From JAFGTX01 sp942492225 (GTDB lineage Bacteria; Bacillota; Clostridia; Peptostreptococcales; Acidaminobacteraceae): a stretch of 64,000 nucleotides of DNA. The notes beneath the pieces were generated by a model. That model did not search any database. It saw only the letters and a program-made list of their open reading frames with translations, and was not told the origin of the DNA. Shown in pieces: positions 8,467 to 14,594 of this stretch; position 1 is the first letter of the stretch, and every line of letters begins with the position of its first letter. The stretch is taken from the NCBI GenBank assembly GCA_942492225.1, contig CALODS010000070.1:1-64000 (forward strand), written 5' to 3'. The position numbers and the translations under genes are program-made.

Positions 8467-9463
8467 AAATCAATTGATATTACCAAATTCAGAGTGTATT
8501 GACACATTTCAATTAGAAATGTTAACAAAAAATAGGATTCCAGGTATATTACCAATCGCTATCCTAAATGAAGAAATATGTGTTGATACAAAAGGATATA
8601 TGCCACTAAAATCTTACTTAGAGTCACATACACTAACCATAAAAACCTTCAAAATGATGCTAGAATGTTTTTTAAGTATAATGGAGGATAGTCTATTATA
8701 CTATTTGAACTGGAGTAACTACTTGCTTTCCTGTGAGCACATTTTTATTTCTGTAGATATTCAGTCAATAGCACTTGTGTACATGCCAATTGAATCTCAA
8801 GTAGAATCAAATCCTATTAGAGCATTTATAACACAAATTATTTTATTGAATGGAAAGTTTAATACTGAAGAGGATTGGAATTTCATGATTTTGGGACTCA
8901 ATACTTTGAACAGTATGTCAATGAAAGCGAATCAATTAGAAATACTTTATGAAGTATTTCAACTGAGATCATCAATTGTAGTAGAGCCATTAATAGATAC
9001 AACAATCTATGATGAGGGAATTAAAAATAAAAAATCAACAAAGTATAAAAAAAATAGTGGATTAACGTTTATAAAAAAAGTAATTAAAGAAAAAAGTGAC
9101 ACGTATATACCAAGAGAGGAAAATACCAACAATGGAAAAACTATTTTGCTCAAAGAGAGTAACAAAGGTGTAACACTGGTTTCAAAAAATACAAAACAAC
9201 CCAATATAACGCTTTCAGATCGAAATGTGGTTTTTGGACGAAACAAAAAATCGGTGGATATACTATTAAAAGATCCCTCTATCGGAAAATGTCATGCTGA
9301 GATTATCTATGAAGATGGACGTTATTATATCAGAGATTTGAATTCTCTAAACGGTACTTTTGTAAATGGAAAAAAATTACCGTCCTACGAAACCAAAGAG
9401 CTTCATTCAACAGATAATATTTCTTTTGCAGTGATTGAATTTGAGGTCAATATTAATGAATGA
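8459..9463 (+). CDS. DUF6382-like and FHA domain protein of the Tad cluster
   Basis: 334-residue soluble protein. The N-terminal ~190 residues resemble the DUF6382 domain found before FHA domains in clostridia. A lysine-rich linker follows, then a C-terminal FHA phosphothreonine-binding domain (residues about 245-325) with the expected VVFGRNKKSVDILL, SIGKCHAEI and NSLNGTFVNG motifs. Such proteins commonly sit in clostridial Tad clusters and may couple pilus function to Ser/Thr phosphorylation; no kinase is in the window. AAAGGAGG precedes the ATG. It overlaps the prepilin peptidase gene by 8 bp. Confidence 0.82.
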   Translation: MLENQLILPNSECIDTFQLEMLTKNRIPGILPIAILNEEICVDTKGYMPLKSYLESHTLTIKTFKMMLECFLSIMEDSLLYYLNWSNYLLSCEHIFISVDIQSIALVYMPIESQVESNPIRAFITQIILLNGKFNTEEDWNFMILGLNTLNSMSMKANQLEILYEVFQLRSSIVVEPLIDTTIYDEGIKNKKSTKYKKNSGLTFIKKVIKEKSDTYIPREENTNNGKTILLKESNKGVTLVSKNTKQPNITLSDRNVVFGRNKKSVDILLKDPSIGKCHAEIIYEDGRYYIRDLNSLNGTFVNGKKLPSYETKELHSTDNISFAVIEFEVNINE

Positions 9464-9887
9464 ATCAATATTATTGATACCACTTTTATCAATTGCGACA
9501 TTTTTTGATATAAAAACAAAAAAAATTCCGAATTATTTTAATGTTTTTTTACTAATTTTTGGTATTGGTTTTAGCATGACTATAAATGATATTAGTATTG
9601 TTAAAAGTCTATTGTATCTTACTGGGTGTTTTGTCATATCTTATCCATTGTATTATATAAATGCACTGGGTGCAGGTGACGTAAAATTATTCATAGCAAT
9701 AAGTTCATTTTTAGCTTTGAATAACTGGCTTATGCTGATATTAATATCCTTATTTTTAGCCGCAATTGTATTTACCGTTAGGTTGATAATTTTAAATGAA
9801 CTTAATTTTAGCGAGTTTCATTATTACAGGTACACTCACTTCATATTGTGGGCATACTTCATTTTATTAATTCTTTTTAAAAAATAG
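9456..9887 (+). CDS. A24 prepilin peptidase (TadV/CpaA-like)
   Basis: Membrane aspartic protease that processes the Flp prepilin. The 143-residue polytopic protein carries both catalytic aspartates: the first in FFDIKTKKIPN and the second in the GxGD-type motif GAGDVKLF. It lacks the N-methylation domain of larger PilD enzymes, as usual for Tad systems. ATG 9456 is preceded by TGAGGTCAA and overlaps the end of the FHA gene; an in-frame start at 9435 is less likely. Confidence 0.88.
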   Translation: MNESILLIPLLSIATFFDIKTKKIPNYFNVFLLIFGIGFSMTINDISIVKSLLYLTGCFVISYPLYYINALGAGDVKLFIAISSFLALNNWLMLILISLFLAAIVFTVRLIILNELNFSEFHYYRYTHFILWAYFILLILFKK

Positions 9888-9966
9888 GTTGATATTTCAC
9901 TTTGGCTAAAATTTAACGTATAATAGTCTTATATAACTTATTAAACATATTATTGAGGGGATTATT

Positions 9967-10587
9967 ATGCAATTTTTAAAAGAAGAACTGAGGGTTAAAA
10001 TTTTAGAAAGTGCCACGGTAGAGTTTTATGACAAAGGTTACAGCAAAGCATCTATGCGAACGATTGCCAAACATTCGGGGATAACGGTTGGTAATATTTA
10101 CAGATACTTTGATGGAAAAGAAGCTTTGTTTGAATCAGTGGTGCGAGAAGCTTACGACAGATTTTATAATATTGTTAATACGGAATTAAACGATAATGCT
10201 ATAAAATCAAATGATGAAAATCTGTTCGACGAGATGCGGGGACAATTGATTTCTGCTCTTGTAACATGTGTTTCAGAAAAACGTATTGAGTTGTTGATTT
10301 TATTAAGAGGCGCTCAGGGTACAAAGTATGAGACAATGAAAGATGATTTTAACAAGGTTATTTACGAAAAAGTAATGTTACATTTTGAACATAATTTTAT
10401 CGGTGTAAAAAATAATAACCATGTATCCTTTATTACAAATGTCATTTCGACAAGTTGTGTTGAGGGTCTTGTTGAATCAATTATTCGTTATGAAGAATCA
10501 AAAGAATTGAGAGATAGCATGGAAATGATTTTTGATTACTACTTCTTAGGTTTTGATAATCGATTCACACAATTGTCAAAAAAATAG
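9967..10587 (+). CDS. TetR/AcrR family transcriptional regulator
   Basis: 206-residue one-component regulator. The N-terminal helix-turn-helix is clear (KASMRTIAKHSGITVGNIYRYFDGKE region) and the C-terminal ligand-binding half is divergent, as normal. The target is not evident: neighbours are the Tad operon upstream and hpt downstream, and no transporter pair is adjacent. It probably acts elsewhere or on itself. ATTGAGGGG precedes the ATG. Confidence 0.9.
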   Translation: MQFLKEELRVKILESATVEFYDKGYSKASMRTIAKHSGITVGNIYRYFDGKEALFESVVREAYDRFYNIVNTELNDNAIKSNDENLFDEMRGQLISALVTCVSEKRIELLILLRGAQGTKYETMKDDFNKVIYEKVMLHFEHNFIGVKNNNHVSFITNVISTSCVEGLVESIIRYEESKELRDSMEMIFDYYFLGFDNRFTQLSKK

Positions 10588-10600
10588 ATTCTGTTATAAT
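10573..10600 (+). promoter_or_regulatory. promoter of hpt
   Basis: TTGTCA (10573-10578) and TATAAT (10595-10600), 16 bp apart, overlapping the end of the TetR gene and 40 bp upstream of the hpt start. Confidence 0.6.
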
Positions 10601-10640
10601 TAATGAGTGTGATATTATTTAGAATCTATAGGAGTGTAAA

Positions 10641-11175
10641 ATGAAAAACGATATTAAAAACGTACTGTATTCAGAAGAATTATTAGCGGAAAAGGTTGCG
10701 GAAATTGGTGCTCAAATTACTAAAGACTATGAGGGGAAAGAGTTACTAGTAATTGGTGTATTAAAGTGCGAATATTTTCTTGAGTGATTTAGTTCGAAAA
10801 ATTGACTTGCCTGTTCAATTAGATTTTATTGCGGCTTCAAGTTACGGATCATCTACAGTAAGTTCTGGTGTTGTAAGGATTTTAAAAGATCTTGATTATA
10901 GCATCGAAGGAAAGCATGTATTAATAGTAGAAGATATTATTGACACAGGTCTTACATTACATTATTTAATAGATAATTTTAGATCAAGAAATCCAGAAAG
11001 TTTAGCGATCTGCACTTTATTAGATAAGCCAGAACGTAGAAAAGTAGAGCTGGATGTTCAGTATGTTGGATTTGATATTCCAGATGAATTTATTGTTGGC
11101 TACGGTATTGATTATGCTGAAAAGTATAGAAACTTGCCATATATTGCAACTTTAAAACCAGAAGTTTATGAGTAA
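10641..11175 (+). pseudogene. hpt: hypoxanthine phosphoribosyltransferase with a 2-nt deletion
   Basis: Purine salvage enzyme that would convert hypoxanthine/guanine plus PRPP to IMP/GMP. Reading from ATG 10641 (RBS TAGGAGTG) gives a normal N-terminus ending ELLVIGVLK, then shifts and stops at about 10787. The expected continuation (ANIFLSDLVRKIDLPVQ) is in another frame from 10768 on and runs to 11175, with an intact PRPP motif VEDIIDTGLTL. Restoring two bases between 10764 and 10767 would recreate the LKG pyrophosphate loop and a 178-residue protein of normal length. The lesion is either real or a sequence error. Confidence 0.85.
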
Positions 11176-11242
11176 AAAGTAATCATTTTGATTACTAAAA
11201 TAGCGAGTTGTTGATAGTCTACAAATATATTTTGTAGACTAT

Positions 11243-11270
11243 TTGACATTTATACTGTATACAATATAAT
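11243..11270 (+). promoter_or_regulatory. promoter of pduL-deoC
   Basis: TTGACA (11243-11248) and TATAAT (11265-11270), 16 bp apart. The spacer holds the short palindrome GTATAC. Directly upstream, TAGTCTACAAA and TTTGTAGACTA form an 11-bp inverted repeat (11213-11240) that could end hpt transcription or bind a regulator. Confidence 0.6.
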
Positions 11271-11303
11271 ATGAGTGATGATATTTTTAGGAGGCATTTA
11301 TAT

Positions 11304-11876
11304 ATGGAAAAGAGATTAGTACCAGTAGGATTATCAAACCGTCACTGTCACTTAAGTCAAGCAGATATTGATGTATTATTTGGACAAGGTTACGAGTTAA
11401 CTAAATTCAAAGATTTGAAACAACCAGGTCAATTTGCATGTGAAGAAAAAATTGAAGTTGTTGGCCCAAAAGGAAGCTTTACAATGAGAGTACTTGGACC
11501 TGCCAGAAGTGCATCACAAGTAGAAGTATCTGTTACAGATGGCTTTGCAATGGGTATTAACCCACCAGTAATGGGTTCAGGTTCACTAGAAGGTACACCA
11601 GGTGCAAAACTTGTTGGTCCAAAAGGTGAAGTTGTAATAGAATGTGGTGTTATTGCTGCAGCAAGACACATCCATATGACACCAGATGAAGCAGCTGAAC
11701 TAAAGGTTGAAGATAAACAATTAGTAAGTGTAAGATTTGGTGGCGAAAGAGCTTTAGTGTTTGAAAATGTTTTATGTAGAGTCAACAAAGACTTTGCCCT
11801 TGAGTTCCATGCAGATATCGATGAAGGTAATGCTGCAGGACTTAAGAATGGAGATGTTGTAGAAATTATTGGATAA
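11304..11876 (+). CDS. pduL: PduL-type phosphate acyltransferase
   Basis: Transfers an acyl group between acyl-CoA and phosphate (acetyl- or propionyl-CoA to the acyl phosphate). It has two tandem PTAC half-domains, each with a zinc-site histidine motif: SNRHCHLS near residue 12 and ARHIHMTPDEA near residue 120. It has no shell-protein encapsulation peptide and there are no microcompartment genes nearby, so it is probably the cytosolic phosphotransacetylase. ATG 11304 follows TAGGAGGCA. deoC starts 43 bp after its end, suggesting a joint role in deoxyribose catabolism. Confidence 0.9.
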   Translation: MEKRLVPVGLSNRHCHLSQADIDVLFGQGYELTKFKDLKQPGQFACEEKIEVVGPKGSFTMRVLGPARSASQVEVSVTDGFAMGINPPVMGSGSLEGTPGAKLVGPKGEVVIECGVIAAARHIHMTPDEAAELKVEDKQLVSVRFGGERALVFENVLCRVNKDFALEFHADIDEGNAAGLKNGDVVEIIG

Positions 11877-11919
11877 TTTCTACAAAGGGGCTTTGGCTCC
11901 AAACAGTAGAGGTGAAAAA

Positions 11920-12585
11920 ATGAATTTAGCAAAGTATATCGACCACACAATTTTAAAACCAGACACAACGAAAGATGCTGTCATCAAGGTTTGTGATGAA
12001 GCAAAAGAGCATGGATTTTTCTCGGTTTGTATCAATCCATATTATGTATCTCTTGTTAATGATCAATTGAGTGGATCAGACGTTAAAGTTACATCAGTTA
12101 TCGGTTTTCCTTTAGGCGCAAGTATTTCAGAGGTAAAAGCTTTTGAAACAACTAAGGCAATTGAAGATGGGGCTGATGAAATTGATATGGTTATCAATGT
12201 TGCGGCACTTAAGAACAAAGAATTTGACTATGTTCTTCAAGACATCAAAGCAGTTGTTGAAGCATGTAAAGGTAAAGCACTATTAAAAGTAATCATTGAA
12301 ACTTGTCTTCTTTCAGAAGAAGAGAAAGTTAAGGCATGTGAACTTTCAGTAGAAGCTGGTGCAGATTATGTGAAAACATCAACTGGTTTTAGTACTGGTG
12401 GTGCAACTGTTGAAGACATTGCTTTAATGAGAAAAGTTGTTGGTCCTGATCTTGGTGTAAAAGCTTCTGGTGGTGTTAGAACTTCAGAAGATGCAAAGGC
12501 TGTAATTTCAGCTGGTGCAACAAGAATTGGCGCGAGCGCATCCATTGCAATTGCAAATGGTGGCGTAAGCACATCTGATTACTAA
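11920..12585 (+). CDS. deoC: deoxyribose-phosphate aldolase
   Basis: Class I aldolase that cleaves 2-deoxyribose-5-phosphate into acetaldehyde and glyceraldehyde-3-phosphate. The 221-residue TIM barrel has the Schiff-base lysine in YVKTSTGFSTGGAT and the second active-site lysine in LGVKASGGVRT. ATG 11920 is preceded by AGAGGTGA; an in-frame earlier start overlaps pduL. A terminator follows, making pduL-deoC a two-gene unit. Confidence 0.95.
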   Translation: MNLAKYIDHTILKPDTTKDAVIKVCDEAKEHGFFSVCINPYYVSLVNDQLSGSDVKVTSVIGFPLGASISEVKAFETTKAIEDGADEIDMVINVAALKNKEFDYVLQDIKAVVEACKGKALLKVIIETCLLSEEEKVKACELSVEAGADYVKTSTGFSTGGATVEDIALMRKVVGPDLGVKASGGVRTSEDAKAVISAGATRIGASASIAIANGGVSTSDY

Positions 12586-12599
12586 GCTACTATAACTTT

Positions 12600-12631
12600 A
12601 GACCTACTGACTTTCAGTAGGTCTTTTTTTT
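12600..12631 (+). terminator. intrinsic terminator after deoC
   Basis: AGACCTACTGA and TCAGTAGGTCT form an 11-bp stem with a 3-nt loop, followed by a T-run. Confidence 0.93.
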
Positions 12632-12659
12632 CGTGATAAAGAAGAATAGCGTTTGCATA

Positions 12660-12680
12660 AGCAAAATGTGCAATTTTGCT
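12660..12680. repeat. inverted repeat in AT-rich intergenic region
   Basis: AGCAAAAT-GTGCA-ATTTTGCT, an 8-bp perfect inverted repeat. The rest of the 240-bp gap to the next gene is AT-rich with no gene seen. It could be an operator; function unknown. Confidence 0.35.
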
Positions 12681-12872
12681 TGCTATATTAAATATAATCA
12701 ATTAAAATTTCGAAATTAATTTATAGTAATTAATCTATTTAACAGTATATTTTTTCTTTGTTCAGAAAATGTTCACAATTTATTAGTATGCTATTATTAT
12801 CAACATATTGTATGAATCGTAATTATCATATAAAATAACAGTAACGTTGATTTTGTTGAAAGGATGTCACTA

Positions 12873-13193
12873 ATGAATTATTATAATATATCTGGTTTAA
12901 ATGGGTGTTTAACGTTAATTATTTTTGGAATGGTATTTATGTTTCTTTTTAGGGTGTTTACGGGTTTTATTTTAATGACATTACCATTTTGGTTGGTATT
13001 AGGAGTTTTAATTGTATTAAGAAATTTGTATAGAACTTATATTACCGCTCGAAAACCTAATGTAACAGTAGAGAAAGATTTTTCTACTGAAGCAACAGAA
13101 GAATTTGAAGAAGTATCTGTCTTTGATATTGATAAATTAAGTAGAGATGCTGAAGATGTAGATTTTATTGAATATAATGATTTTGAAGATTAA
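12873..13193 (+). CDS. small membrane protein of unknown function
   Basis: About 106 residues. Two closely spaced hydrophobic segments (about residues 12-50) are followed by an acidic soluble tail rich in Glu and Asp (ATEEFEEVSVFDIDKLSRD). ATG 12873 is chosen because GAAAGGA is well spaced from it; an ATG at 12864 is too close to that site. It is not recognised as a named family. It is followed by its own terminator, so it appears to be monocistronic. Confidence 0.65.
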   Translation: MNYYNISGLNGCLTLIIFGMVFMFLFRVFTGFILMTLPFWLVLGVLIVLRNLYRTYITARKPNVTVEKDFSTEATEEFEEVSVFDIDKLSRDAEDVDFIEYNDFED

Positions 13194-13198
13194 AATGA

Positions 13199-13224
13199 AG
13201 GCCACTTTTAGAAGTGGCTTTTTT
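13199..13224 (+). terminator. intrinsic terminator
   Basis: GCCACTT and AAGTGGC with a 4-nt loop and following T-run, directly after the small membrane protein gene. Confidence 0.85.
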
Positions 13225-13259
13225 GTGCTCAAAAATAACTTGTCATGTTTATGTAAAGG

Positions 13260-13308
13260 CATTTCAGTGGATTCTCTTATTTATATCCCCATTGAAATGG
13301 GTTATAAT
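13260..13308 (+). promoter_or_regulatory. inverted repeat and -10 element upstream of the ROK gene
   Basis: CATTTCAGTGG (13260-13270) and CCATTGAAATG (13289-13299) form an 11-bp inverted repeat with one G-T pair, ending four bases before TATAAT (13303-13308). The position over the promoter suggests an operator, perhaps for the ROK protein itself. Confidence 0.45.
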
Positions 13309-13337
13309 AGACTTATATTATCTTTTGGAGGACCACT

Positions 13338-14537
13338 TTGCGCGAATATCGTACATTTACTAACGAGCATGTAAAAAAATTAAATAGTGCGACAATTATG
13401 CAAATTGTGAATGAATATGGATCAATTTCGAAAATTGAAATCGCAAGGTTAACGGGTTTAAATCCTGCAACTGTTACAAATACGGTTAAAACATTGTTGG
13501 AAGAGAAATTTGTGAAAGTTGTTGGAGAAGATAAATCCTCAGGTGGACGAAAACCAACTTTATTATCGTTAAATGACGAACATTATTTCTCAATTGGTGT
13601 ATCTCTAGGAATGAATGAAATACATATAGCTGCTATAAACTTAAAAGGTGATATTATTGCAAAAATAGTGTTGCCATTAGACAGAAAGTCATACCTTTTT
13701 GATTTAATTGAAAATATTGACGAAAATATAAGGCGCATTAAACGGTTATGCCTTAGAAGTTATAAAAAATTGTATGCCATTGGTTTGACAACTGATGGCG
13801 TTATTGATACCGATAAAGGACTGTTAGTAGATTCGCCATATTATAAATGGAATCGTTTAAATCTGAAATATATTTTTGAAAATACTTTTGAAGAACACAT
13901 ATTTTTTGATACACGTGCACGTTCTATGACGATTGCAGAAAAAATATATGGTAATGGAAAGAATTGTGGTAATTTAATAACCGTTGATATTGCAAATCAA
14001 ATGGCTGTAGGCATTTTGGCAAATCATAGATTAATCAATGGCAATAATTATGGTGCTGGAGAAGTATCGCATATTCGTGTATCCAATAAAAATAAATGTA
14101 CTTGTGGAAAAGTAGGCTGTCTCAGTACATTTGTAACGGACGAAAGTTTAAAAAAACGATTTGTTGATCGTATAGAAAATGGTGAGTCTTCAACACTTTT
14201 AGAAGAACGCTCAATTGAATCAATAGAAGCAATAGATATTTATCAAGGCGCTGATAATGGTGACAAAATATGTGTTCAAATTGTAAGGGAAACTGGTAAA
14301 TATGTGGGACGAGGATTATCTTATTTAGTAAATATTCTTAACCCTGAAATGATTTTTATTTCCGGTGCCTATTCGGCAACGAATGTAATGAATAGAGAAA
14401 TTAATAAAGGTATTGCAGATTTTTCTTATAATAAAAATTTAAATCAAGTATATATAGGTGAAAGTAGTTTTAGAACTGATGCAGAAATTATGGGTGCTAG
14501 TTCTTTAGGGTTTAAAGAAGTCTTTTTTTATGAGTAA
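13338..14537 (+). CDS. ROK family transcriptional regulator (NagC/XylR type)
   Basis: 399-residue repressor-like protein. Residues about 10-70 form a winged helix-turn-helix (IVNEYGSISKIEIARLTGLNPATVTNTVKTLLEE). The ROK sugar-kinase fold follows with the zinc motif CTCGKVGCLS. The usual catalytic ND in the sugar-binding segment is replaced by FFDTRARSM, so kinase activity is doubtful and a sensor role is likely. The start is TTG at 13338 with GGAGGA at 5-nt spacing. No sugar transport genes are adjacent, so its inducer is unknown. Confidence 0.87.
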   Translation: MREYRTFTNEHVKKLNSATIMQIVNEYGSISKIEIARLTGLNPATVTNTVKTLLEEKFVKVVGEDKSSGGRKPTLLSLNDEHYFSIGVSLGMNEIHIAAINLKGDIIAKIVLPLDRKSYLFDLIENIDENIRRIKRLCLRSYKKLYAIGLTTDGVIDTDKGLLVDSPYYKWNRLNLKYIFENTFEEHIFFDTRARSMTIAEKIYGNGKNCGNLITVDIANQMAVGILANHRLINGNNYGAGEVSHIRVSNKNKCTCGKVGCLSTFVTDESLKKRFVDRIENGESSTLLEERSIESIEAIDIYQGADNGDKICVQIVRETGKYVGRGLSYLVNILNPEMIFISGAYSATNVMNREINKGIADFSYNKNLNQVYIGESSFRTDAEIMGASSLGFKEVFFYE

Positions 14538-14561
14538 ATATCGACGATTTACTCTTTTTTT
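14532..14561 (+). terminator. intrinsic terminator overlapping the ROK stop codon
   Basis: GAGTAAAT and ATTTACTC form an 8-bp stem with a 7-nt loop, then seven T. The 5' arm includes the TAA stop. Confidence 0.85.
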
Positions 14562-14594
14562 GGGTATTAAATTTGTATATAAGTAGGTGTAATC

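Noticed and set aside
10780..11175. Stand-alone 131-residue phosphoribosyltransferase starting at TTG 10780
   Set aside because: No ribosome site, and the preceding 139 bases encode the missing N-terminus in another frame, so it is the 3' part of a disrupted hpt.
11429..11968. 179-residue minus-strand ORF opposite pduL
   Set aside because: It is an antisense shadow of a clear pduL gene, Ser/Pro/Thr-rich as expected from the reversed codons.
13168..13374. 68-residue ORF between the small membrane protein and ROK genes
   Set aside because: It runs through a terminator and a promoter/operator and overlaps both neighbours; a chance frame.
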